In this document: piece by piece, positions 1 through 12,367 of the stretch
How the letters are laid out: every line of letters begins with the position of its first letter
How positions within the stretch are numbered: position 1 is the stretch's first letter
NCBI RefSeq assembly: GCF_003073045.1
Contig: NC_037592.1
Span: 18,743,844 to 18,807,843 of the forward strand
Source: Pomacea canaliculata
Lineage: Eukaryota > Mollusca > Gastropoda > Architaenioglossa > Ampullariidae
DNA: 64,000 bases
Direction of reading: 5' to 3'
Program-made: the position numbers and the translations under genes
Notes under the pieces: generated by a model
Database searches by the model: none
Told to the model about the DNA's origin: nothing
The model's input: the letters and a program-made list of their open reading frames with translations, nothing else

Positions 1-1526
1 GCTCTCTGTGTTGTTTCATATGCTGCAAGATCATCTGCTCCCGATTCTGCTGAGATGTAGATAGCCTCTGCAGGACAGGATCTTGCTGGAAAGAAATTTT
101 AAAAGTCATCAGTATGAAAGTAATTCATCTAAATTCTTTACTTTAATTACCAAATTAATTATAAATATTCATGCCCTCTTCATTCATCTGCTGCTGAAGA
201 AACAAAATATTAAATATTAATATGCTCTGTCAGGTGAAGAGATGGTGTCAGTTTAGTTTATTCCGTGTTACTCCTCAAGGAGCATAGCGCTGCAGCAACA
301 CCTTGCCAGACTTGGTTTTGGGAAGAAACCCTCAGTTGGGCCCATGGTGGTGTCAGACTGGTGAAGAAAGCACATTCACCTAATATAGCATTACCTCATA
401 CAGTTCTGATGTATGCTTTTTTTTTAACCTGTAAGTTAACATTAAAGTTCTTGGAAGCATGGAATGTCTTTGGTATTATAGTTACAGATCTAAACAATTT
501 TATTCTGGATGTTAATGAGTATATGCATTGAGTGTAGCAGTCTATAAAGCACCCAATCATCATAACGATGCAAAAATTATCATTTAACATAAGGTATAAT
601 TATCAGTGAAACTTATTTTTTTAAAGTTTACTGAACTGATATTAATGTCTTGCTTATGTTTTGTTCATGCCAAAACTGCACATGAATACTTTTCTGCACA
701 GTGTTTCTATTGAAGTTTTGTATGTTATAACAAAGCTTTAAAACATAATACATATACTTCCTCTGTATTATTTGCACTTTTAGTCCTCTCTTGTTAAATA
801 TTTCCAGTTCTAGACATAATGAAATGACTTTACCACTTAATGGTTGTAAATGTGATCATAAATGTATTTTAAATCAAACTATTCTAAAATTTTGCTCTTT
901 TCTGAGACGATGTACTTCTTAGCATTTATATGATCTAAAGGCTGTGACTGAAATAAGGTCTTTGCCTTCTATATGTATGATTTTAAATTGGTGCATTTAA
1001 TATTACTACATTACAAATCGATTTATACCACATGCAATATATTCTGGCATAACTCACGATTAAATTCGGCGATCTTCAAAATCTAGCTTGTGAAACGAAA
1101 GTTGTTTTCTATGGAAGAGTTGGGGAAGACCCACAGGATAACAAAAACGAAAGTAGAATACACAAAAATAAAATAGCAGCCTCAATAAATATTCTAATCT
1201 CTTAAGCATTAAAATATTAATATGTAGCACTATTTAGTTATGTGTCTATAAGGGCTTTGTGTCGCCTTTTTTTAAAAAATCTCTTTTCTGCAGCATACCT
1301 CCGACTCGACTTCTCGAACCACTTGATTCACTGGAGTTGTGTACCACTTTTGAGGCTTTGACGATGTGCATAACACCAACCCTTTTTTCTTAAGTTTTCT
1401 CAAAGAAAGATGTAGATTACGCTTATCAATTCCTGTCTTATCTCCAATTTCCGATACAGTAGAAGCATCAGCGGTTTCTTGCAAGAAATTGATTATTTTC
1501 TTTTCCTCGCCCGACAGGGCCGCCAT
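1..1526 (-). CDS. Tandem Z-alpha-like winged-helix protein, N-terminal part (partial)
   Basis: Two exons are visible: 1299-1526, with start ATG at 1526 in good context (AACATGG), and 1-85, which continues off the window. Exon 1 is 76 codons, ends in phase 0 before GTATGC, and exon 2 follows a TTCCAG acceptor in frame. Residues 6-62 align with the Z-alpha fold of ADAR1/ZBP1/PKZ: helix 1 EEKKIINFLQET, recognition helix DKRNLHLSLRKLKKKG, and a C-terminal wing with the conserved Trp in PQKWYTT. Exon 2 ends in REQMILQHMKQ, which looks like helix 1 of a second copy, so a tandem arrangement as in ZBP1 or PKZ is likely. Family role: binding left-handed DNA or RNA in editing or innate sensing. Positions equivalent to ADAR1 N173 and Y177 are His and Arg here. 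The downstream catalytic domain is out of view, so ADAR, kinase and other identities stay open. Confidence 0.62.
262..400 (+). repeat. Dispersed SINE-like repeat, copy 1 (GGAGCATAGSGCTGCA core)
   Basis: The core GTTACTCCTCAAGGAGCATA at about 267-286 recurs at 3190-3215 and, more diverged, at 28393-28432. This copy extends furthest, through GCAGCAACACCTTGCCAGAC and CAGTTGGGCCCATGGTGGTG. The longer body and its place inside an intron suggest an interspersed element. No terminal repeats or target duplications could be fixed. Confidence 0.5.
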
Positions 1527-2415
1527 GTTACTGAAATATCACGTGACTTCTCATGCTGCCGGTAACGTAATAAGCAAATGAGGGTCATAACCCTCTATGT
1601 TCACTGTGGGCGTCGGGGGTTTTCTCCGGTCCTCGACATCGCCCCTCCTTCTTCCCTTAGTGCGAAATCGCCGCAATGTGGAAGCACTTTCTTACTAAAT
1701 AAACCAACCAACCTAGTAATAAAGCTATAGCTAGTCCACTGACTTTTATAGCTCGTGGCAAGTCAAAGTATCGGCGATGCTATGTACGTTTGCTAACGAC
1801 GATATAAACTTTAAACAGTATACTCGATCGTATATATATTTTGTTGTGACCATCAAATCTGAAGTTTGCAAAATTACGTGTACATGTATATCTACCTGTA
1901 ACAAGAATGTGACATGTAAACGCTTCCATATATGACGAATAATTAATGTACGTGTTGTCACAATAAAGAAATAACGGGTAAATCAAAATTATTTGTAACA
2001 ATCTGTAAATTATTTAAAAATTTTCTTTTCAGGCTAATAGTATTCTTCTGATATACAGTGAAAAATAAATCTTTGTCAGTTTTGAAATAGTAATCTGCAT
2101 GAAAGTTTTGAAACGTTCACAAGCTTTTGTAAAGAAATTTGAGGACAAAGTTATAAACTTAATTCACAAAAAATAGAATAAGGACTATCGTCGACCTAAA
2201 ACAACATAGCTAGTTAAGGCAATCGTGTGAACTCTGCGCCTTTTTTTTTTTTTTTCTCATGAACGTGTATTTCGTGGACAGACCCTCCTCCATCAAGGGA
2301 ACTCACTCTCGACTCACTCTAAAACCATTTCGCGGGAGTTTTACGTGCTGCAGTATTCCGAATGTAGTAAATACTGTACTACGTAGTTAAAAGCTTGTGA
2401 TTGAAAATCGTTAAT
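1527..2415. promoter_or_regulatory. Shared intergenic region between divergent Z-alpha gene and WDR76
   Basis: The two start codons lie 889 bases apart on opposite strands, so this segment must hold both promoters. No TATA box was recognised. A repeat-like piece at about 1590-1705 (GC-rich core, ending in ACTTTCTTACTAAATAAACC) resembles the 3' part of a dispersed element. The rest is AT-rich with no coding signal. Confidence 0.45.
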
Positions 2416-5400
2416 ATGGTCAATACCAGGAGTAATAAGAAAAGTGAACCACTGCAGGCCATCATTAAAACGAATGACTCAAAACAGGTTTGCATTTTTT
2501 TTTTTTAAATTTCAATAACCAAAGTCAGGACGCTGCGATGGATAACTACTTAAAGGCATAAGAAGCTACTATACATCGTTTGGCTAATAAAACCGTTACA
2601 ATTAACGGTACTGTCGTAAGTACATTTGAGTTCTTATTCGACTTTATTCGGTCAATCTGATCTGGAATTATATAAATTTTCTGTTTTTGGGGGGCATAGC
2701 CCGGTGGCAGATCTGTGTCAAAGAAGAGACCGCATTCGCCAGGCCCACATGAACGCTCTACCTCTAGAAAACCGTTTGTGTCCTCTGAGGAATCTTCATC
2801 AGGATCGGAAGTAAGCATCGATCTCTTATTCACTTTTCTTTTTTTTTCCCCCATCAAATGCAATTCCAACACTAAATATATTATTTAGTGAAAGTGCAAG
2901 CCATGCACTTTAAGAATAACAATATATATTAAAAAAATACAGATTTATAGCTAAAATAACATTTAATAATAAAAGAGCAAATCGAAAGGATAATATATGG
3001 TACTGCAGTTTAAGTTGGGGTTGAGTGTTTGAGATAAAGATTGAAGAAATAAGAGAATCGAGCAACAATGTGTGATATGTTTATTTGAAGTTGCTGTTCA
3101 AGAATTTCAAAACTAGTTTTAAAAAATACCTACACATTTATTTAATGACATGCAGGAAAACTCATTTTATACATTAGTTACTTTAGTCCTTGTTACTCCC
3201 CGAGGAGCATAGGGCTACATTTTATATATTAATGGATGTAAAATGTTTAAGTAAACATGAAATAACAGATTTAAAATGAAATTTCAAAATAATTCAAAAG
3301 TATGTAAGAACACCCTGGTTACAAGGGAGAGGGGGATGTACATCTCAACCATTGACCAAATAGGCATGTTCAGCCTAAATACAACTGACCACTGTCGATC
3401 ACATTGGCCACACTAAGACTAAAACAGTTTGAAAAGACCACAGCTTACACTAAATAGACTAAAGTGACAAAAGTTATAGTAACGTGAATAAAGTCAGGAT
3501 TTTTTCTTTGTCTTGCCTGAGAGAATTGTCTAAAATGAGTACATACTGCACATTTATTTATTTTATTTATATGTGGGGGGAGGGGAGGAGAGAAGGGTAG
3601 AATAGAAGTTATATGTTACAGGAATGTTTATTTTGTATTTTGAAGATGATTATTATGGAGGACTTTGAACCCACTGATTTCAAGTGTAGGAAATCCACAA
3701 TCTGTTGGGCAAGTTAACTATGCTGTAATACTAAGTTTCCCCTTCTTCCCTGCCCTTACTATGCAAATACTTTTACTACAACATTCAATATTAGTTCAAT
3801 AGATAACTGGTTTTCTTCAAAACCAATCTAAGAAAAATAAGAAATTGAAGTGTACAGACCATAAGTAGGTTACCAGTTACATGCTTGTTTGTTTTGACAG
3901 GATGAGACAGACTATGAGAAGATTCGAGATAAAAATCTGCATGACAACGAACTGTTTTTCGCCTCCCTTGGAATTCAACAGGTTTGTTGTGACCTAAATT
4001 GTAGTTCATCAGCATGATCATATATACAAGATGTGAATAGAAAATAAGAAAAACATTTTTTAAACTTCTGTATTTATCCCATGATAATCATTTTCTTTAC
4101 TGATATTTTTTGCATTAAATCAAAGTAGAAGCTAAATGACTAAACCAAAGATTTCCAGTCATGAAATTTGTGAAAGAGTTTATACTATAATAGCATGAAT
4201 GTAAACAGTAAGGTGCCATGTGGCGCATGGTGATCAAAGTGGCGGAACTAAAAATTAATAGGCTGGCTAGTTTACTTTTAGATGCCAAGTTTAAAACTAG
4301 TAAGAACAAATGTCTTTTTATCTGATCTACAACTTCAGCTTCTTTGAGATTATCAAAGTAGTTTGTATAATGATAATTTCATCTGATAGAAGGTTGCACT
4401 TGCAGTTCCAGGGTGTTTGTGTATGCTCAGAAATTCATACTCATTGAATAAATACATTTTACAGTTAATTTTGTTACCTGATATGCTTTATGTGATTCTC
4501 TGTTTTGTTCTGAGTGATTTGACTTTGAGGATGCCTGAACATTTTTGGCTGGACCATGTATTTACTTAAAGTGTTGCATCTGGATGGGTCTTAAAGATTG
4601 TTGCAGAATTCTAAAACATCAAGAAAGAATTATCTCATTTCTGATTTCTTATACATGGTTGACAGACTAATATTTTATACTCAAGATTATTTATCTTGAA
4701 TGTCAGAACATAAGTATGTGTACTATTTATTCAGATTCTATCCCAATTTTTGTTGCTTGTCAGGCCAAAGAAGCACTGCATCAGGCCAAGAGTTCTCCCA
4801 AAACCCACACTCATACACGAAGGTGAACATTTCTGGAAGATTGTGCTATGTACTGAACACAGCTCTTGCTTTAAAGTTTCAGAGCTGCAGCAGAACTTTT
4901 TTATGTATATTTTATATTACAAAAGGGTAAAAGTTTACCTTCCTATCTTCCTCACACCTTTTTTAAAAAATAAGATTCTTGTATTCCATGCAGTAACTAA
5001 CATCAAGTTCAGACATGAATTATTTAACTTTAAGTGGATAAGTTGTGCTGCACTAATGTGGTATGCTCATCAACAAATTTTTATCTGCTATTTGACAAAG
5101 TGTAAAGATGTAGGTGCACAAGCTTAAAAAAGAATATTTGGACTGAAGACCAGTTGGAGAAGGAGGTCCTCTATTTTCAAATTTTGTAGGACTTATATTC
5201 ACGCCTTATGTTTGATTCTTATAATACTCTTGCCATAAATTTATAAAACATGCAGTGAATTGTGCTGCCTCAAAGCACATCTGAAAAAATTTTGAAACAT
5301 ATGGAGAAAATGAGATCATCTGGTATTGACTCAGAAATAAACTTCAAATGAATGAGTCTTGAGGGTTATTCTCCATCTTTGTTCTATAATAAAAAGAAAT

Positions 5401-8400
5401 ATTTGCTAATCATAGTTTCCTAAATATTCTGCACACATATATATATATATATATTCGCATAATGTTTTTATTTTTCAAAGGGAGTCAAAAGCTAAAGCTG
5501 TTTTGCCAAGGCGACAGAGCCTAAGAATCCAACGGCTGAATCCTGATGGCGAGGCTCTTCCACCACTACCAGTACCCGAAACACCTTTCCCAGAACACGT
5601 AAAACTTGTTGTCACTTAAGAATTTTTCCCCATCACTACAGATTTGGTTTTTTATGATCATTACTTATTGATGTTTTTATAGGATTAAGTGTTGTTATGC
5701 ACCAGAAAGATTCAGGCATTAAAAGATGCAACATTTAAATAAATGTGAATTTATAGTAGTTTAAAGTCATGATTTATTGAATAAGAGCAGTCATTGATTT
5801 CCCTACTGAGACCCCTCTCAGTAACAGCCTGATTTTGGTAGATTTTAGCACGTCTTAATAGGGAAGTTTTATTATTTTATTCCATTGGTCATTTCAGCCC
5901 CGATTGTCAGAAGGTCCCCTTGAGATGAAAAAGTCTCTTGTCTATGAAGATGAAGAAAAGGATCATGAGCAGCTTGTCCAGTTTATGATAGCTAGCAACA
6001 AAGATGACAGTAAAGTCAGGTAGGAGGCCTATTTAATACAAATGAAACATTACTTTCAAATATAGATGGACTTTACAAGTCTTCAATGTCTGAATGGTGT
6101 GCATGAGAGAGAAGGGTAGAGGAAATGGCATGCTTACACAGAGGTATTCCAGTATTGGTTTATTTTTTAAAAAGTAAGGATTTTTTGGCATTTGAATTTT
6201 CATATTTTTTCTAAGTTTCATGGGCTATTTAAGAAGTTAAGGAGGAATAGGACATCATATCTTCTGTCACCCAAAGGTCATGTCTAATCTCAGTTTATTT
6301 TTTTCTGCGTACATTTTTGATCCATAATTTATTGTTGGAACATAAAAGATGTTTATTCAGCAGTTAAATTTTTTTTTTAAAAATCAAAATACCATTTTCT
6401 ATGACTAAACTGTCCAGTTTGAAAAGTTTTATGAAATTTTTAGAAAATGGTATACGTTTTACATTTTAGGTGACTTCTCTAGTTGTGTGCACTTGACCTA
6501 TATACAGCAGTGCTTTAGTGCCTCCCACTCAGCTAATGATTTGGCGGTACACTGTATCTGCATTCATGTGGGCGATTTTATTCACCTGTAGATATGTGAA
6601 TCATTGTGCGATTTTGCTTTGGGCGATTACAACTTTCTATATAAGAATACTGTGTAGTTATCAGAGCTTTGAGACTTTTTTGAGAGTTGCATTCATTTAA
6701 TCAGCAGAGAGTTGAGAATTATGTGACAATTTTTAAGAATCTTCTTTCATGCGTGTCTTTTCAGTGACAATTTACAGTTCAACAAAATGAAGGCAAGAAA
6801 AATCAAAGTATGTAAAGATCGTCTTTTCTCAGTGGCTGTTCACCCATCATCCACTAAAGTAATAGCTGTTGCAGGAGACAAATGGGGCCAAATGGGATTC
6901 TGGGATGTTGTGAGTTATTGCATCATCATTTTCAACCATGCTTCATCTCATTCATAGACTATAATGATGCTGGAACTATAGCTAGAAATTTTACTCTGTG
7001 TGCTGTCATCTTTGTCACTGAAGAACTTTAGAGGCCTGAGTTTTTACTGTAAATGTAAAAAGAGAAAATTATAAATATAATCAGAGACTCCACGCTGTAC
7101 TTTCAAAAAACCTTTTCTTTCAGGAGTCTGATTACAGCCATCACCCCACTGTTTATCATCCTCATTCAAGGCCTATCAATCACATCTGCTTTCCATTCCA
7201 TGATCCTCAGAAAGTGTATTCTTGCAGCTATGATTCTACTCTTCGTTGTGGTAATTTTGAAACAGGAATGTTTGACCTGGTAATTTTTTCTTAATTTTTG
7301 CTTTTCTTAACTCACTCAGACCCACAGAGCATATTTTAGATTTAGGCAAGATAAAATTGTTTAACTGAATTATCCGTTTGGTTGTTTTTACTGTGCATGT
7401 AGATGTGCTCTGGCATTATTTCAAGGTTGGAGTAGCTTTCATATCCCTAAGTATATACTTACACTGATTTTACGATTTCAATCTCGACATACATCAGCAT
7501 AGTAGGCAGAAAAAGATTTAAAACAATCAAGATTAAGGAAGCAAAATACATGCAAAAATGATATACTAAAAAGAGATACCTTATGAAAATAGGAATGTAT
7601 TTCATCAATGTTGATTCATCACTTTTTTTTTTCCACAGATTTATTCAGTGCCAGAAGAAAATGATGACTTGTTTCGGAACTTTGACTTCCTTGATCCATC
7701 AACATTGTTGCTGTCACAGTTTCGAGGTGACGTTGCTGTGGTAGACACTCGCACCAAAAGGTAGTGTCGTGTTTGCCTATATGCATCTTTTTGTTAACAA
7801 TAAGTGGCATTAAGATCAACTTTACTGACTTGTTTCATTTTCTTTCTGAGACATTATATCTTATGTTGCTTGTTGAGTTTTAGCTAATTACATTCATGAG
7901 TCAGATCCACTTAGGTGCCTTTCAGTGGCTCACTTCAGTGTTGACATTCAAAGGCAGAGTTTCAGTGTTGATGAGACCTGTTAAACTGTGCCTGACATCT
8001 TGGTCATGGAAGCTGTTATTCGCCTGAGCTGCATGAAGGCTCAGACTGCGCTTATCTGGACCTTCTACATGGCTGACAGTCAGAGGGTGAAGCCCGACCT
8101 GATTGTCCTTATGACCTGACTGACAAGTTGGGGGGTTCATTCACCCAGAAAAGTCAGATCTGGTGCCAGAGTAGGATTTCATCCAAATTGGTTGAGATTC
8201 TTGACACAGATCATCAAGTCTCTAATAGGGCGCACTGGATAGCTATCAAGTATGTGGTCAGCCTGTGATGTTCGGACAACTTTTCTGCACATCGGGGTTG
8301 TTTTTTTTTTATATTTTAAAAATAGTGGCAAGAACAAAATAATCCTTGTTGAAAATTACAATTGTGGCATTCATAGTTTTGAGAACTCTTTATTGTTTCT

Positions 8401-10949
8401 AGCTGTAAAGGTGACCAACTGTTTATGGTGTGTGACAAGTACTTGAGATCTGTCAGCGTGCATCCCATCAACAAGAATTTCTTTGTCACTGCAGGAACAG
8501 ATCTGTAAGTGTGGAGAATTTTATTTTCATATTTTTAAGAGCATCTAGTAAGTTAGAGTTCACTAATAATTTAACACTACCAACTAGTATTAGAGCATAT
8601 TTTTGAAGGTAAGTATGATAGTTTCACATTCCACACAACGATTGAATTATAGCAGCAGAAACGGCACTCCTATATTTACAGCTATATCTCTTATAGATAT
8701 ATGCGAATGCACAATACCTTTTTTGAGTGACTGCAGCATTTTGTACGCTGCCATGCCTAGTCCTCTTACTAGGGTAGGTGTCACACCCCAGTGTCAATCC
8801 TTACTGCACCAGCCAGCCTTCACACTCACACTGCTTCTAGTGCCGTTTGCTTTGTGGTTATCCCCATATTAGCCACCTAGACACACTAGGCAAAATCATA
8901 CTTGTTGCACCTACTGACTTCTGCACAGTGAATGCCGGGCAGAGTCCTTATAGTGTAAAGACTAAGCAGCAACAGGCCTGTTACAACTGTACTCATGCCA
9001 GGGCTCATACGGTCAGTTTCTCCCAATCATAATGTTTTATGTCCCTAAAACCTATGCCACCCTTGGGTAATAATAATAAATGCAAAATTTGTAAAGTGCA
9101 TTAACTCCTAAGGAGCGTGCTTTTAGCGCTTAAGAACAAGATCCCACGCTGACCTAACTGTTCACTGGTCTGTCTTTCCAAGTGAAGATAAATATATAAA
9201 TATATAAATGTCTAGCCCTATAAACACCTATCCCTGTTAAAGCTTAACCTTCTCTGTATAAATTAAGATGTAAAATTATGTGGAAATATGTACACATAGA
9301 AAGATGATCGCAGATATTGCAGTAATTAAACTCAGCAGATGTTGAAAGAAAAAGTCTGGCACAGTCAAGATCAGTAATTCTAATTTGTATGTTTTGTAAA
9401 GAAGACTGAACGTACTTTTAATAGAAATGCCCTTGTGATTTTTTTAACAACAGAAAATGTATTACGTAAAGCAGAGGGATTATGAGATAAAAAAAATCCA
9501 GTACATGAGTACTTTCCTATAATTTAATTCTGTTTCCTACCGTTCTTAAAATAAATTTCAAACTGCCTCCAGCTTAACATCTGTAGATTTCCATAAATCC
9601 TTCTAAGGAGACCATTTCTTTATAATTTGCTGCATTGTTGCTTGTCTCTGTTTTGCAGGAAGGTATGTGTGTGGGACATGCGGTTAATGAAAAGGAAAGG
9701 CACCAAACCTTTGCACATCTTACCACATGCACGTGCCCCTAATAGTGCTTACTTTTCACCAGTGACTGGCAGTCATATTCTTGACATTGCGGGAGATGAC
9801 ACAATCAAGTAGGTGATGTTGCTTTGTATTGAATGCGTGGATGTGATGTGGGTATTTACCGGTGTCATTGTCTCTAACAGTCAAAGCCATCTTAAAAGTA
9901 CTGTGCAAAATGATTAACCCCAAGTGACACTCATGGTTAAAGCCCAGGTTATCATTTCATATTTGGATTAAATCTTGTGATTGTGGGCTAAGTTCTAAAT
10001 GCATGTTGCGACATGCTAATTTTATCATGCCCATCATTAAAGCTTTTTGTTATTGTGTGTTCATACTGACCATGGCATGATGTGCAGTTTCAGAGATTTA
10101 AAAAAAAATAAAATTCCCTTTTCTCCCACCTCCTTCTTTCAGCATCTACAGCTGCTCCAATTCTTGCAGTGAAGTGCAACGCACAAAACAGATCCAGTGA
10201 GTTTTTGGCCTATCTAATACAGACAGCGGTTTTATTAACTTCTTTGCATAGTGCAGTTCAAGAGTTAGCACAAGAATCAAATCTCCATTAACAGTTCCTA
10301 TATTTACTTACTCTTTGGGCTAAATATAGTTACATACTTCAGACTGTCATTTCAGTTCGGTTCTCATATAATACATGCTAGTGTTAGACAGCACTTCATT
10401 TATTTTAAATATAATTACATTAAATATGTCTGATTCATTTCAAAGTTTTATTTCACTTTGGTAGCCATAACAACCAAACAGGGCGCTGGCTGACAAAATT
10501 CAGAGCAGTCTGGCATCCAACACAGGAGAATGTGTTTTTTGTTGGCAGTATGAAGAGACCACGAAGGGTGAGGCTGATTTCTTTACCTTTTGCTAGCCTG
10601 AACTTGGCTGCTTGTTTTCAGCAATGCTGGTGTAACCAATACCATATTGTAACGAAGCTAAATAGTTGTCTTGCATCAGATTAATCTGGATATTTGATAA
10701 AAATTTGTCTGGTCTTTAAACTTTCTTTTCTTCCTTTTTTTTTAAACAATGAACTTTCTTTCCTACATTTAAAAAAAAATAATGACCTTCCACTTGCAGA
10801 TTGAGGCATTTAGTGTTGATGGACGTTTGCTGCATGAGTTTGAGGATGAAGAGGTTTTGACATCAGTGTGCAGTGTTGTGCAGTACCACCCGTATCTACC
10901 AGTCCTGGTTGGTGGGAATTCCAGTGGCTATGTCTTTGTTTTTATGTGA
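2416..10949 (+). CDS. WDR76: WD repeat-containing protein 76 (WDR76/CMR1)
   Basis: Thirteen exons give 477 aa with consistent phase at every junction: 2416-2487, 3901-3981, 4764-4822, 5481-5598, 5898-6019, 6765-6909, 7124-7279, 7639-7760, 8403-8504, 9659-9808, 10143-10196, 10465-10567 and 10800-10949 (TGA). Exon 2 carries the family signature YEKIRDKNLHDN...FFASLGI near residues 28-50, followed by a basic RRQSLRIQ segment. The rest forms a WD40 propeller: VAVHPSSTKVIAVAGDKWGQ, VSVHPINKNFFVTAGTDL with VCVWD, TGRWLTKFRAVWHPTQENVF, and a final VGGNSSGYVFVFM. WDR76/Cmr1 is a nuclear propeller protein linked to chromatin, DNA-damage response and CRL4 ubiquitin ligase; that role is family knowledge. 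The human protein is longer (626 aa), mainly in its disordered N-terminus, so an upstream or skipped N-terminal exon is possible. A polyadenylation signal AATAAA lies at 11052. Confidence 0.93.
2546..2872 (-). other. Unassigned open frame inside WDR76 intron 1
   Basis: A 108-codon open frame on the strand opposite WDR76 has coding-like composition: a basic start (GEKKRKVNKRS), an acidic patch (SDPDEDSSEDTNG), then CGPGECGLFFDTDLPPGYAP and KIYIIPDQIDRIKSNK. I do not recognise the family. It could be an exon of a transposon gene, a nested host exon, or chance. No convincing splice acceptor or promoter frames it. Confidence 0.25.
3186..3222 (+). repeat. Dispersed SINE-like repeat, copy 2 (short)
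   Basis: TCCTTGTTACTCCCCGAGGA followed by GCATAGGGCTACA matches the core of the copy near 262. It lies in intron 1 of WDR76 and only the core region is recognisable. Confidence 0.45.
9060..9200 (+). repeat. Interspersed repeat with TAATAATAATAAA and GCGCTTAAG core
   Basis: In WDR76 intron 9, TAATAATAATAAATGCAAAA is followed by TAACTCCTAAGGAGCGTGCT and AGCGCTTAAGAACA. A trinucleotide run joined to a short GCGCTTA core is typical of 3' ends of widespread short elements in aquatic animals. Borders are approximate. Confidence 0.45.
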
Positions 10950-12367
10950 AATTTTAAGGACATGAGCTTGAAAATATGTGGGCAACAGCAATTTAATGGA
11001 ATTAAAACGAGTTGTTTTCTATGAAGGAACCAATCCTTAGAGTTATTTTTGAATAAACTTATTATTGATATATCTTGGACATTTTTTTTTTCTCCACATA
11101 CACACACACACTTGCAGTAGCACACATGCATGTGGTCATAAACATATAAACGTTTTTTTTTTAAAATATACATTTATTTTAAATAACAAAGTATCCATTT
11201 AACATACTGAAAATCTGAAACTGAATGTATTATCTAAGACTTGTGACCTTGAAAATGTGGACAAAAATTTTCAAATTTGGTAGAATAGGTCAGACCCACA
11301 AGTGTTTCTTGTAGGGATGTAATAAGGCCATCAAGGAAATGTTACATTATGCAGTGTGCGTTATTGAAAGTTTTCAAACTTTTTATTTAGATATGCACAT
11401 TGTCAAATTTTTCCTATTTTTGCCTGCTGAGACAGCATAGTATGTAAATAGAGTAATTTGATCACATTTGTAGAATAGTCAAGTTTGTAAACTGGAATAC
11501 AAAAGTTTTATTAAAAGTATTGTCACCTAAAATGATTACCTCACTGCCTAATTTTTTTATCATTTATCAGTAACAAATTCATCACTGCAAAGAAGTGCTT
11601 ATTTAAAGCACTTTAAATAAGACAGTGTTGGATGAAAATTTTTTCTTCTGATTGAAGAATGCTGTCACCAACTTTTAAGTACATTTCTAAATATGTATTT
11701 AAGGTGATTTTTCCTGCAATCATTCTGTTACAATTTTCAGATGATAATAGATTAATAAATATTTACTGATCACACATTGCTTGTATAAATGTGTTGTCTA
11801 AACTAAAGAGTGCTTGTGATAACTTTTTGAAGAGTGGTGAAATTTTAAAACATCAACTGAACCACATCACAGGAATAACACTCCCCCATTCCCCCAATAT
11901 GATCTGGTCTGCTAAACTTTGTAAACTGCAGCCCACCCTACAAAAAAGCAACATTTTACTAGAATTTTTTTTAATGATTTTTCAACTAAAGGACTTGCTC
12001 ATTACACTCAGATTTCGTTACTTCATGTACCTCTCAAAATCTGTGAATATTGGGTATCTATACCTATTTCACTTACAACATTCTCATCCTCTTGTGAAGG
12101 GCAATCATTGCACAAAACAAGCCTAGCAAGGAAAGTTTTCAAGCTGTAAAAATCTTATCAATGCATGGAATAAAATTAAGATTGGGACAGTTTGCAGGGA
12201 AAAATATTGATTTGAACAAATACTAAAATTCAAAAAGTATAAAGAGGTTCTTTTCCAAAGTGATAGGCGACAGCCTTCATTATATGACCCTGAGAAACTG
12301 GACACCCTAGTAACACAGTTACGAAAGAAAGCTGGTCTCACAATCAGGCACACATCATTACACTTTA
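10950..12367. other. Convergent 3' flanks of WDR76 and SH3YL1
   Basis: This stretch is very AT-rich and probably contains both 3' UTRs. WDR76 has AATAAA at 11052-11057. A minus-strand AATAAA (TTTATT on the plus strand at 12364) touches the SH3YL1 stop. Open frames here are short, low-complexity and without homology. I see no further gene. Confidence 0.5.

Noticed and set aside
1746-2001. Overlapping minus-strand frames upstream of the Z-alpha gene
   Set aside because: AT-rich, two frames open over the same bases, no homology; part of the divergent promoter region.
7922-8140. 72-codon minus-strand frame in WDR76 intron 8
   Set aside because: No domain, no splice signals; looks like worn repeat sequence.
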